Made by a program: the position numbers and the translations under genes
Shown: in pieces, positions 52,717 through 63,860 of the stretch
Layout: each line of letters begins with the position of its first letter
Position numbering within the stretch: position 1 is the first letter of the stretch
Origin: Loripinus fragilis
Taxonomy: Eukaryota > Mollusca > Bivalvia > Lucinida > Lucinidae
Length of the DNA: 64,000 bases
NCBI GenBank assembly: GCA_964019695.1
Contig: OZ026530.1
Location: forward strand, 33,462,690-33,526,689
Direction: 5' to 3'
Notes under the pieces: model-generated
The model's database searches: none
Told to the model about the DNA's origin: nothing
Seen by the model: only the letters and a program-made list of their open reading frames with translations

Positions 52717-54917
52717 AGTTGTCAAGGGTTTTAAACGTTACATATTATATTCAAAGCGTCAAAATTTAAGCACTACCAAAACATTTTTATCAGTGACAGT
52801 TTTAATGAAAAAAAATCTTCAAAAGAATAATAAATTTGTAAAATACTGTTACCCAAGTATTTCCTTGGTCTGTCGAACCTGTCAGAATGTCATTTGATAG
52901 TTTTGATAAAATTCTTCTGTGTCCATACCCCATTCCGGTGGTATATCATTAAAAGCGAGATAGGGGACCACAAAATGGTTCTTTGAATCTGTATTGACGC
53001 TGAAAAAAACTTGACATATTTTTCAGACTATTGCTAAAAGGATTCTGGCTAACTCCAAGTTTATTGCCAGTAACAGAGATAGTTAATCATGTTTACAATT
53101 TTTGCTTTTTCACTATATAACATGTCATAATTTACAATCCCATATCTTCTGTCAAAGATATTCATCTGAAATTTAAAGGTGGATCATGTTTTTTGTCATG
53201 TAATGATATGACAATAGCAATCTTTTTTTTTATCTCATAATGGTATGAAAATGCTACAATTGGACAGCGAATAGGGACATTTTAGAGATTAGTGTGCATG
53301 TGCCATCCCTATTCGTTCACACGTATGCTTATACAATCCAAATTTGCTGTAAATTGTCACCACTTTATCTTAGTTCACAAATATAACGAGTATAAATACA
53401 TATTTAGAAAGTTTCACTGTTTCTCTTGAAAAAATATTTAGGCAGTGCTTAATTTTTGACGCAAAAAAGGAGAATCTATCTATTAGATAACCAGTTGGCT
53501 TGTCAAAGAATGATTTCTCGGATATACTTTTTCCTTTACTTCCTCATGCAAATATTTTTTCTTACTTTCCTTTCAATTTCCCAGTTATATTCTTTTATGA
53601 ACTCTTCGAATTTCATATTTACTAGGGACAGTTTTACAATGTATACTAATAAAGCTTTAGATTTATGGAAACCATCGAAAGTTAATATAAATACTTTGAA
53701 CATTTATTCTTCACCATTGAGCTTTAATATATGAGCAGCGCCATGGGAAAATGTGTTTTCGGGGTAAATTTGGCCATTTTGAGATTCTGTGATTTTTAGA
53801 CAGGTCATTATATGAACAGTAAACTCGTTTTGGTTTGATCAAAATATTCAAATTATTAGAAAAGATACTGGAATTTGAACTTTGGACGGCTTGACGATGA
53901 TTTTAGAACTAACGTTGCGTGACATCAGGATGAGTCATTCACAACTTTGCGAAGTTTTTACTCCTTTAGACATCCGACCATCGCTGTTACTAACATGAAA
54001 CTGGGTCGCGACGTAGCTTACTACCCCTACTGGTGCTGGTAAATTAAAATAATTGATTTTAATCGTAAGTCAAACGTACTTTATTTCTTGCGTATTCTTC
54101 AATTTTGACATATAAATGATTACCATAATTCCTTGGTGCCATGCCATGGCAGCCTTCGTTTGAAAATGTGCACTAAATGGACGTAGCCGTCGACTGGTGC
54201 TATATTTTCCTGCACCAATATTTTGCCAGCACAATTATGGATCATCACGGACACATCTCCGTATAAAATTGGGCACAAATTTGCACATTGACTTTTGAAA
54301 TTCGGAAAAACCTGGCCGTGACATTATATGTTCAACTGCCAATGAAAACTTAAATGTTAACTTGAACGTAAATGTTTTCTTGTTTACATGGAGAAACTCT
54401 CCGATGTTAGATATACTGTTTAAATGCCAACATTTCTTTACATTAATGAACAGTTTAAATTTCATGCTCAGTTGAGCTGAGCACTAAAAGATGTCATAAC
54501 TTCGCCGGATCTGGAGCAGGTTTTGCACCCTTACTTACTTTGATACTTTGCGTTTTCTTCTCAAAGAAGTGGTTGCCATCCAGCTCACTGGAAATGCCGT
54601 GAATGACGATTTAGATGAGTACGTAAATTGAAGCAATAAAGAAAAAAATGAAGTTATTGGCCAACGGAGTGTGACACTACATATCGAGGATTTTCGCAAT
54701 GGTTTCTCATTTGTTCAACCGATGCTCAAAATGTTGCACTAGTAGAAAATCAGTTCCTAACCCCTGGTACGTTGTTATTTGATGGCCTGCATGACGTAGG
54801 CAAAACCGTCAAACTGTTTCTACAAAATGAAATGGTCTACAGTTACACAAGTCCTACAGGGTCAGTTAGCCATATATGTTAATATATACTGAGGAGGAGC
54901 ACTGACGTTTCCAAATA
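52717..54917. other. 2.2 kb without a supportable gene
   Basis: A short inverted pair 'gcgaatagggaca' / 'atccctattcgtt' lies at 53265-53321. Three frames of 76-92 codons are present but none has a motif; the minus frame at 54235-54465 ('MSRPGFSEFQKSMCKFVPN') is the most protein-like and might be a decayed exon. Confidence 0.4.
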
Positions 54918-54968
54918 AGAAAGAGGGCAAAGATCAGGAATCGATACAATCAAGTACCACACCTGACC
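54918..54968 (-). mobile_element. Shortest Penelope-like 3' tip (E7)
   Basis: 'gcaaagatcaggaatcgata' then 'caatcaagtaccacacctga' match the E2/E3 tips almost exactly, and homology stops at 'cc|aaaaatatt'. About 50 bp. Confidence 0.75.
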
Positions 54969-56687
54969 AAAAATATTACAATTTCGCTCAATGCGCTAAG
55001 CAAACAGTGCGCGTCTGATCTGGTTCTACACGGTCTGCCCATGTCCATAAACTGCAATGTTACCGGTGGTCTGTGCGCCAGGTGTCATCACAAATAAAAT
55101 AAGTCATCTTAGAGATTCTAGCTTAGTGAGTTATGGACTCAAACCGCTAGCCATGACAGTTTGTGTGTCTTGAGTATTTTCCATGAACCTTAAAATTTTG
55201 TTAAGACTCCCAAAATAATGGTCACGGGGCATAATAATTCGCCACTTTTAATTTTATCAGTGATGTCGCCGTTTCAAACAGTGCTCTTCAGGATTTTTTT
55301 TGTATAAACTATCATGACAAAATTAATAGATGCAATTTTACAAAACTTACAGGTATGAAGAGCAAATAGAAAAAAAGAATTTTCAATAAACATGAAAATA
55401 ATTACACTTCAAAAGTAGAAACGTTAACGTCAGCTGACGCGCCAGTTTCTACTCCTAAAGACGGTACCAAGAAGTTCGTCATCAAGTATGGGGCAACAAC
55501 TGGATTGACAAAGGGGTATTTGTTCCATAACTTAGACAAATTCTTGCTTCTTAATTAGGGTAAACTAAAATTGATGATTAAACATACCTTAAGATCATAC
55601 CTGATGTTGGTAAGGCATGATTTAAGTAGATTAAATAACACTGAGTCATTTCTATAAACTGTTTCTTGCAATGTTGACATTGTTGAGTGTATTACTTTTA
55701 TTGAGAAAGTGGTTCAGCACAATAAGTATGCTATATTTTGTCTTTTAGCATTATATCATTATGTTTTGCTTAAAATATTCATCGAGATCATATACAAGTT
55801 TCTGGCGATGCTTTATTAATCCAAGTTTCAAAAAGGCACTTTTTAAATGATGGTTAAAGACAAAAAAACAACCTTGCATCTATTTTCCGTAACATATGAG
55901 AAATGCAAATAGCCCACAAAGGTTTCCATTTTGAAACACCAGCTGCAGGGTTTTAGAGTACCATGTCTTTCTACTAGCCAATAGGATAATCATTTTTTCT
56001 TTGATAAACACTGATGAAAAAGTAAATAAGATATGACATGGTCGATGCAGCTTCATTTAATCACAAACTGATGATGATTTCAATGTTCCATCATTTGCAA
56101 CACCGCTGATCGTAATAATATGATATCTAGCTTGTTAGTACATGTACCTCAATTCCTTGTTTTATAAGATCAAAAAATAGTTTGACTGCATTGTCAAGAC
56201 AATCATAGCATGGCATATGCAAATATAACTAAACATGTCATATGTTCCATAACTCTCACAAACTGGTTAAGGAGCTCTAGCTATAAGGCGTATATTTTAC
56301 CTAGTTGACATGATTACAAAACCTAAATTTTCAAATTGCCCTAATGTTTTTAAAATTGGTCTGTTTCGGTAGTAAAACATGCATAGAAAGTATCAAAATA
56401 GGGTTTAAAGCGATTTATCATTTACGAAGCCGTGAAAACTTGCGCCTTCTACTCCCATCCCCCATTTTACGTCCTTAGTCTGGGTGCCGTTCAGACGAGA
56501 GTTTTAGTAAATCCTTTGCAGGTTTTCAAAAAGTAAAAATGCTCAAATATTAAGGATATCAGTGCCCTTCATTTCCAAAACTCTGCGGTATTCCTTCTGC
56601 GCATGCGTACGAAATATACTTTAAATTATGACGTTTGTCATTGAAAAGATGAAACTTGCGTCTTTCAGTTTGTTTTTAGATGCTTTC
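54969..56687. other. 1.7 kb without a supportable gene
   Basis: No named repeat, gene or RNA. A palindromic word 'gtcagctgac' lies at 55429. Confidence 0.4.
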
Positions 56688-56890
56688 TCCCCCCCCCCCC
56701 CCCCTTAGACCCAAGATGCCCTTTGGACAATTAAATGTCGCTATACAAATTTATAACACATGTAAAGGGCGTCTTGGGTCTAGGGGGGAAAGGGGTTGTA
56801 TAAGCGAAAAAAGACATCGCATATCTGACAAACATAGACCACTTTGCAAGATGGTCGTTTTTATTGTACATCAACTGTATAAATAGTTTT
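56688..56890 (+). repeat. Dispersed repeat, copy 2, with poly-C start
   Basis: A 17-base poly-C tract leads into 'tagacccaagatgccctttg', whose complement 'aaagggcgtcttgggtcta' recurs 60 bp on, then 'agaccactttgcaagatggt' and 'attgtacatcaactgtata'. Matches 34501-34690 in complement. The 68-codon frame is not a gene. Confidence 0.7.
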
Positions 56891-57066
56891 ACTGTACATA
56901 GCGTGATAGGACGACTGCTTACCCTTGTTTAACGGTCTGGTTCCCATATATGTAACTGAATAACAAGCACAGTTGATGATCGAAATAAATTCTCATTCAA
57001 TAAGAAGTAGAGTTATAACATGCATTAAAGAAACATCATTTTAAATATACAAATTCGGGGACAATG

Positions 57067-57399
57067 GTGCATCGACGGCTCGTCTACTCATATTTGTTGA
57101 ATGTGCCTAGTTTCTCAAGTCGTTATTTCAACAAAATAAAACGAACGTCTCGTTTAGGGAGATTGCTCGTCTTATCGCTAGAAATTCTTTTTGAACTTCT
57201 TGTTCTTATCAACGATACAAACGGTGTGGGTCAAATTTATACACGTTATTATAGAGGAAGTATACATTTCACTGACATCAAACGCATGCTTATCAAGACA
57301 ATTTCATTTTTCACCATTTTTCATTTTGTAATTGTATCAATTTTGGTGGAATGGCTGGTGTATCTAACTTCTGTTAGTTCTGACATCTTCGGACATTGA
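57067..57399 (+). CDS. Small hypothetical open frame
   Basis: An ATG-started frame of about 110 residues with Arg/Ser-rich start and two hydrophobic stretches ('LLVLSLEILFELLVLI', about residues 34-49, and 'TISFFTIFHFVIVSILVEWL', about 79-98), which could be membrane segments. The stop codon TGA is directly followed by an 'aataaa' (57400-57406). No motif is recognised and a decayed element is equally likely. AT-rich composition inflates the chance of hydrophobic frames. Confidence 0.25.
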   Translation: MHRRLVYSYLLNVPSFSSRYFNKIKRTSRLGRLLVLSLEILFELLVLINDTNGVGQIYTRYYRGSIHFTDIKRMLIKTISFFTIFHFVIVSILVEWLVYLTSVSSDIFGH

Positions 57400-57406
57400 A
57401 TAAAAG

Positions 57407-58125
57407 CAAAACAAAGAATGTTACTGCAATGTTCTTATTTTTTTACTTTTGGTTGATACAAAACACGATAGTGTTGCTTTAACAAAATATTGAGAACACT
57501 ATACCACAGCTCAACGCCAATATTTGTATTTGTTTTCATTTGTTGTTCTTTTCAAAGAATTGTGTTCTCTTTATTTTCATGATAATGCTGATCAAAGAAA
57601 CATTGTACATGTTTTGTTTGGGATCACAAACGTAATCCACGCTTTGAAGTTTTGATTAAGCCTAATTGGGTTGAAAGATCGCCCCAATTAGTCAAACTGA
57701 CATTCCTTAAAATCACATTAATTACTTTTTTCTGATACAATGTAACTGCTTTTATTTGAAGGGTTAATCCCTGAATACATGCTTTAATCAAAGTAAATTA
57801 AACAAAAATACCAAAACCTATGTCCCTAAATCCAGTCCTTCATCATCCCAGTCGAAAAAAGTATCCTTCCCGAAATACATTTTACTCGAAATTCAAACAG
57901 CACTACCATACTTTTTCAAGATGACAACATAATAGAAAAATCAACAATCTATATTAAAGTTTCTTTCTAAACTCGGATGGTCGTGTTGTGTCAGTTACTT
58001 CCCAAAGGAACCATATCACTCCCGACATCACTGAAAAATTGGTTTGTGGGATGTTAAGCAAAAAGACTAAACTAATCATCTCAAGCGTTAGACGTAAGAT
58101 ATTTGATTTATAGTTTGTTTGTTTT
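57407..58125. other. Unassigned intergenic DNA
   Basis: No supportable feature. Confidence 0.35.
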
Positions 58126-58320
58126 CTATTTGGATGTCATCTTGAAGAAAGTATCGTAATGCCGTTTAAATTTCGATGCAAGACTCTCATAATGTGTTAT
58201 GGACTTGGCGTCAGAAACTATTGTTTTTATTTCCTGGTAAAAAAAACCACGCTGATCAACCTGCACAGACGCATCTTTGCATGTTCGCACGATGGTTGAA
58301 ACGCTAGAAGCAAGATGCAT
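58126..58320 (-). CDS. Possible exon or small frame, unknown
   Basis: 64 residues including 'VDQRGFFYQEIKTIVSDAK' and 'YESLASKFKRHYDTFF'. Composition looks like a real globular or helical segment rather than AT-rich noise, and it ends in a natural stop. No family recognised and no splice sites proven. It could be the last exon of a minus-strand gene. Confidence 0.3.
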   Translation of the reverse strand: MHLASSVSTIVRTCKDASVQVDQRGFFYQEIKTIVSDAKSITHYESLASKFKRHYDTFFKMTSK

Positions 58321-58600
58321 TGTTTATCTAGACAGTATTAAACAAAGATATGTATAAGTCTGCGCTGCTCAGCTTTTATTACAGGCAATCCCATCCCCCA
58401 CCCACAGTAAAAATCACAAGAATATAGGGTTTCTTACTTTAGGATCAAAAGGTTCAAAATTCAACTATCAGAGAAAAGTTTATTTTTTATTGAGCTCACT
58501 GCTGAAAACTAGTTGATATGCTTATAAATTTAATCTGTATGATTACCATGGTGAACTTAGGGGATGAAGAAATGGGATATATGTTTTGTGAGTTATAGGG

Positions 58601-58694
58601 TTTCCCTTGCAACACCACCTCCGATAGCTTATAAATACAACAAGAACAAAAATCTTATATTTTGGTATAAGCCGCTGGAACTACCGACCGACTT
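58601..58694 (+). repeat. 94-bp direct repeat, copy 1
   Basis: 'tttcccttgcaacaccacct' through 'taagccgctggaactaccga' recurs at 59100-59193 with only about one mismatch. The two copies are 499 bp apart. Confidence 0.93.
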
Positions 58695-58935
58695 CACCTT
58701 ATATTTTCCGTAAACTTTTCCATTTCTTTCATAAGAAACTTTTCTTGATGTTTATTAAAACATCTAAATGCATACATAGTTATCTACCACATAACAGCCC
58801 CTTGGACAGAACACTCTACAGACTTTTGAACTACGATAAGAAGGATGCATGCATTACTATATACAGGAAACCAATACCTTAATGCCTATAGCCCTCTTAT
58901 CGCATACTACATGTATAGACATGCAGATTAAATAA

Positions 58936-59076
58936 AACACGTCTGTCTAGTCAGTCGTTCCACAGCTGAATGATTATTTCAAATCTTAAACTCAACTTTC
59001 TCGTGGTTTCTTAACACGGCTACTTACCTATCGGAGCATAGAAAAACAAGGGAAAACAATTTTCGACTAATTCATT
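58936..59076 (+). repeat. 140-bp direct repeat, copy 1
   Basis: 'aaacacgtctgtctagtcag' to 'ggaaaacaattttcgactaa' recurs at 63861-64000 with two or three differences, at a distance of about 4.92 kb. The second copy runs to the window edge, so its full length is unknown. Confidence 0.95.
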
Positions 59077-59099
59077 GCATTCAAACATCGAAAATTTCA

Positions 59100-59193
59100 T
59101 TTCCCTTGCAACACCACCTCCGATAGCTTATAAATACAACAAGAACAAAAATCTTATTTTTTGGTATAAGCCGCTGGAACTACCGACCGACTG
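59100..59193 (+). repeat. 94-bp direct repeat, copy 2
   Basis: Second copy of the 58601-58694 sequence. It directly follows the 140-bp repeat, whereas copy 1 precedes it. Confidence 0.93.
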
Positions 59194-59790
59194 AAGCTAA
59201 AAGAACGGGCTGAAATGTTGCAATACTGTTATTAAGCTCAAAATGACTGAGAAACTTTTAACCTTTCGTCTACGGAGTCTTTATATAACCGTCCATGGCT
59301 GATCTATATCTTGCCGCTTGAAAAATCTGTCATGAATGCATCAGTCACAACCAGATCTCAATGAGTGCAAACAGTACTGATTCAAATCAGTGTTGTGGTT
59401 ACAAGATCTAATATTTCATTTTACTATATGACATTTTTTTTTCTTTGCTTACTCTATTACCAATTTTGGTTGCACTCAGATGAGAAATAATTTAAATATC
59501 TGAATCGTTGGCAATATTTGCCCATAGGAAATATCACTCCAGTTTCAAAAACGGAAAATTATTGTACTATTTCTTGCTATTAGAATCCATGTACCGTCTC
59601 TGTATTTGTCTGTCTTACTAGACAATATAATAAACAGACTCATGTATGTATACACTGTTAAACGCCACCTCGCTGCATTTCAATTTTAACAGTTCGATCC
59701 GAATAGGCTATCACCCTTAATACTGTAATATGCGTTTGTTATGGGACTCTGAATTCAGTATTTGCAGACTGAATGAGATATACTAATATA

Positions 59791-60628
59791 CTTAAACGCA
59801 AAAGTTTCACAACTGTTACTAAAATGCTATTTCCTTCTTTTTGAGCCAAAAATTTTACTCCATTATATTGTGATTAACAAGTCCAATGAATTGCCGTCAA
59901 AACAACATGAAAATCAGACCAGTGAGACTTACGATTGCCGATCTTCGACAAGAAATGTAAAGCAACTCAAATTTGAAAAGTCACAGAGTTACAATACCTT
60001 ACATTTTATCGAGTCACAGTGTTACACCACCTTACATTTTATTCAGAATTGGTGTTTAATCGTTATCTGTTTTCAAAATCAGAAGGGCAGACAAATCCAA
60101 GCAGGTTATTTGATGCATTTGGTAACGTTCATTACGTCAACGTAAAGCCTTCAATATTTGACGTAATTGGCCGTTTAAGCACAACTGAATATCAATAATC
60201 GAGTGTTTAATGTCACAAGTGAAAACCTTCAACACATTGCATAGAAGACAGGAGTATCGCGCGACATAACGGAATAGCATGAACAATTTTGATAAATTGG
60301 TTGACGTTAACAAAGAAACACAGCGACTTTGAGCGTTGATAAACGTTAATTGTTAAACCTTAAAATGTTTTCCGTCAGATACGACATCTGGCTATCACAT
60401 AGCACTGTTTGTTTTCAAATCGAGATAACAATCTTTATGCTAGACGTAAATTGTTGAAAAACACTGACGTCATTATAACGTCAGAATGAAGAGTATGATC
60501 AAAACCGATTAATGGTAAATCATTCCGCATTGTACAGGAGCATAAAATATGATTATGTTAATACTCTAACATGGACCATACTGAAGAAAATACAGATATT
60601 AAACGGTTGCGAAACTTTTGCGTTTAAG
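59791..60628. mobile_element. 838-bp TA-flanked TIR element, copy 2
   Basis: Termini 'cttaaacgcaaaagtttcac' and 'gaaacttttgcgtttaag' are perfect inverted repeats with TA on both sides. Interior blocks match 23251-24080 in the same order: 'tttgaaaagtcacagagtta', 'ggtaacgttcattacgtca', 'gacgtaattggccgttta', 'gaagacaggagtatcgcg'. The TIRs of the two copies share little beyond AAACGC. The 91-codon frame inside is not conserved in copy 1. Confidence 0.85.
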
Positions 60629-60675
60629 TATATATAAAGCCATATGACACACCGAGGTGGCAAACACATCCTTAC

Positions 60676-60803
60676 TTCAAGTCAATAACTTCTTCAACGG
60701 TTAAATCCTCGTTTATAGGATGCATTCGTTCTATCAGCTCTTTCTTTATGAGTAACTCAGATAGCAGGGAGACCCTTGTCCGCCGTGACGCCAAGTAGCT
60801 TCT
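60676..60803 (-). CDS. Possible short internal exon, unknown gene
   Basis: Between an acceptor-like 'agttaaaatag' and a strong donor 'gaa|gtaagg', the minus strand encodes about 42 residues including 'SLLSELLIKKELIERMHPIN' and 'EDLTVEEVIDL'. The charge pattern is that of a genuine helical protein segment. An alternative frame in the same stretch ('SIAVKIEKLLGV', after 'tttttttcag') is shorter. Too short for a confident call; no family recognised. Confidence 0.35.
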
Positions 60804-61154
60804 CTATTTTAACTGCAATGCTCTGAAAAAAATAAATGCATTATCACCCTAAATAGCCCCTGAACCGTTTCCAGTTCACCTCACTCTATCAAATGCACGC
60901 AAACGCTAAGCAGACTATTGACGTCAAAAAAAACGTTATATCGACGTCGATTACCTCTCAGACTAATGTCGCCGTAGGTATACAAATATTGAATAACACA
61001 ATCGCTTCAAAGAGCAGATTCAGATAAGAATTCACTTGAGAGGAATTATAATCCTGGTCTTCTCTTTGTAAGCTACCTTAACGTGCCATAGAAATTGTCA
61101 TTCAGTCATTTTAATAATCAGTGTGTATTTTCCAAAACAGTAGGCTATTTTAAA
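60804..61154. other. Unassigned intergenic or intronic DNA
   Basis: Contains two 'gacgtcaa'/'gacgtcga' words at 60920-60950; no gene. Confidence 0.35.
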
Positions 61155-62010
61155 ACATATTCACCGATGCACACAAGACATATTCGCCGATACCAGCAAA
61201 TAGAAAGGCATATGCTATAAACCCTTCACAAAGCGAGACAACTCTAACACATTGTCTTAAAAAATTAAAAAGTATAACATATAACATGTTAATTTTTAAA
61301 CCATATGCACTGGTACCCTCACACACGACATATTCGCCTATACCAGCAAATAGAAAGGCATACGCCATAAACCCTTCACAAAGCGAGACAACTCTTACAC
61401 ATTGTCTTAAAAAATCAAAAAGTATAACATATAACATGTTCATTTCTAAACCATATGCACTGGTACCCGCACACACTAAGACATATTCGCCTATACCAGC
61501 AAATAGAAAGGCATATGCCATAAACCCTTCACAAAGCGAGACAATTCCTACACATTGTCTTTAAAAAATCAAAAGTATAACAACATATAACATGTTTATG
61601 TTTTAGCCATATGCACTGATACCCGCATACATGACCTATTCGCCGATACCAGCAAATAGAAAGACATACGCCGTAACCGCTTAACTAAGCGAGACAACTC
61701 CTACACGATGTCTTTAATATTTACAAGTATAACAAATATGCTGAATGTTAATGCGCCGATACACGCACATACTACATAATTGCCGATACCAGGAAATAGA
61801 AAGGCATACACCATAGCCGCTTAACGAAGCGAGACAACTTCTAAACGATGGCTTCAAAAATATAAAAGTATAACAAATGTGTTAAATGCTTAATTTATAG
61901 AATGAGCCGATACCCGCCCATACAACCTATTCGCCAAAAACAGCCAATAGCAATTTTTAAGGCATACCCCATAACCGCTTAACGAAGCGAGACTACCACG
62001 CATTGTCTTC
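61155..62010. repeat. Tandem repeat of about 150 bp, six copies
   Basis: 'tattcgcc(g/t)ataccagc' lies at 61181, 61331, 61484, 61637, about 61777 and 61928 (150, 153, 153, ~140, ~150). Each unit has 'aatagaaaggcatatgc', 'cataaaccct', 'gcgagacaact', 'cacattgtctt'. The first three copies are very similar, later copies diverged. Because 150 and 153 are multiples of three, the minus strand stays open for about 123 codons over the similar copies. Confidence 0.92.
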
Positions 62011-62310
62011 AACATTTTACAAGTATAACCCGTATTAGATGTTAAAATTGCATTACGAAACATATCAACCCCATTTAAGTATGGTATGAAAACCTGCTTC
62101 TCTTTAGGCAAATACATCAAATATTCTATGAAAGAATGCATGTTTCCTTCTTTATGCCAAAGTATGACCGATTACACTCTGGAAATAATAAAACGCATTT
62201 AGCCTTGCACCTCTCCGCTTTTCTTAACATTCTAGTGACCAAAAAAATAGGTGAGACAAACAATACAAAACATTCTAGTCCTACATCAAAACGTAAATGC
62301 GTTCGCTACA

Positions 62311-62311
<1 letters not shown>
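62011..62311. other. Unassigned DNA
   Basis: No supportable feature. Confidence 0.3.

Positions 62312-62378
<67 letters not shown>
62312..62378. repeat. (ATT)n microsatellite
   Basis: About 22 uninterrupted ATT trinucleotides. The poly-Leu and poly-Ile frames here are artefacts. Confidence 0.97.
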
Positions 62379-62379
<1 letters not shown>

Positions 62380-62887
62380 AATGCCAATTAAGTATCATGT
62401 TCTGATACAAAATATTCAATTTCTAAAACTCCGCTTACTCAAGCCTAACATATCACAAGATAACCCTCAGTCATATCTTTCTGTGACGTATGATAAATAA
62501 TCTACTCTATCCAAAATATCCACGGCAGCCAAACGATTTTTAAATAAATGGCATGCCTGACGAAAATCTGAAAAAAACTGCATGGCTAAATCTTGCAATT
62601 CTGGATTAATATATCCTTTATGTACTATGCCAATTTCTGTGAAGCATTTGCACTATGCTTGCTCAAAATATGATTTAGTTACTGTAAAACTCTAATATAC
62701 ATCACACAACCACTTCAATCAGAAAATTTAAAGCTTTTTTAGCACAGGAGCCATACGGCATCTCGTTTAACGTACAAACACATCAATATGTCTATAGAAT
62801 ATGAAGACTAAGTACATTTGAGGAAACTTGTCTTTTCCCAGAAGGATACAGTTTAAGGCTCTCTTGGGAAACCATAATGAAGAAAAT
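62379..62887. other. Unassigned DNA
   Basis: AT-rich, no supportable feature. Confidence 0.3.
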
Positions 62888-63139
62888 TCATGGGCTCGCC
62901 TTATTTATGTCAATACTAATGTACCTTGTCATAATTTGCGAAACAGATCCTATAACTATACTCATATAATATTTTGACGCCACAAAGCTGGCATCTTTCG
63001 TAACAGGGATCCACCCAGTACTGGCGTATATCTCGCAATGAAGACTTTCCCTTATCAATCCGTCTTGAGGTATGCTAATAGAAAACCCCACAGAGTTCAA
63101 AACGGTCCCAAGCGACTCCAAAATATGTACTGGCCCCAA
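62888..63139 (-). CDS. Probable exon of an unrecognised minus-strand gene
   Basis: Up to 83 residues, including 'LESLGTVLNSVGFSISIPQD', 'GLIRESLHCEIYASTGWIPV' and 'ASFVASKYYMSIVIGSV'. The mixed composition is that of a real protein. A donor-like 'gacaag|gtacat' near 62924 suggests that the coding exon ends there; the frame is blocked upstream by TGA at about 63163, with an acceptor-like 'ggccag' at about 63130. I cannot name a family. Confidence 0.42.
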   Translation of the reverse strand: MGPVHILESLGTVLNSVGFSISIPQDGLIRESLHCEIYASTGWIPVTKDASFVASKYYMSIVIGSVSQIMTRYISIDINKASP

Positions 63140-63409
63140 TAAACATTTTCAAACTAGCTCTTGGTATAAAACCTTTATCAAGCAACCTCTTTTGCCATTA
63201 TTTTGAACTGAAGCATTTAATAAAATTACAACAAAACATTTTCACATTTTTAATCAGACCTTTTCCAAAATATCATAAACTGCTTCATGTACAAATGAAC
63301 CTTCTTTTAAAATCAGACATAATTTTATGGTATTGAATTTCACCCAACTTGGATTGTCTTGAACCTGTCAAAATCAATATGATAGTTGGCCCCGTTCAGA
63401 TTTTAATTA

Positions 63410-63415
63410 TTTATT
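63410..63415 (-). terminator. Poly(A) signal AATAAA on the minus strand
   Basis: About 75 bases downstream of the stop codon of the proposed last exon at 63489-63598. Confidence 0.5.
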
Positions 63416-63488
63416 CATTTTTTCAAAATGAAAAATGCAATACTCATCTTAAAATTCCATGGGCTTGGAATCTTCCATAGAGAAGGTC

Positions 63489-63598
63489 TCATTTCTCTGG
63501 TAGTTCGTTCTTGGTGAAAGGGCAGTTTCTTCCGATGCTGTTCGCCTCACTACAAGCAAAACCAGTTCCGACGATACCTCGTTGTACGACTGTTATGT
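63489..63598 (-). CDS. Probable last exon of an unrecognised minus-strand gene
   Basis: A clean acceptor ('ttttgagcttattcag') precedes a 110-nt segment encoding 35 residues: 'ITVVQRGIVGTGFACSEANS' then 'IGRNCPFTKNELPEK', ending in TGA at 63489-63491, followed by AATAAA at 63410-63415. Acceptor, coding-like sequence, stop and poly(A) signal in the right order make this a reasonable gene end. The rest of the gene would lie to the right, at or beyond the window edge. Too short to identify. Confidence 0.5.
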
Positions 63599-63860
63599 CT
63601 GAATAAGCTCAAAAGGAACCAAAGCTGGTGCACCGATGTGTGTGTGTATCTCTGTTCAAGAAATGTTCCTGGGGCCTGACCTGCCCCACCCCACATACGT
63701 TGATTAACAGAATCAGAATAACCAATACTTTGGCCTATGGCTTTTGAACTTCTGCTGGATCAAACAACAGTTCCCTCAAATTTCCACCGATGTCAATTCT
63801 GTACATGTCCGTTATTCACTGTCCGTAGTGTACTATCTAACGACATAGTTCTTCTCGATA

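Noticed and set aside
59870..60145. Plus-strand 91-codon frame in the second TA-flanked element
   Set aside because: Not open in the related element at 23251-24080 and no motif.
62136..62500. Poly-Leu and poly-Ile frames
   Set aside because: Translation of the (ATT)n microsatellite.
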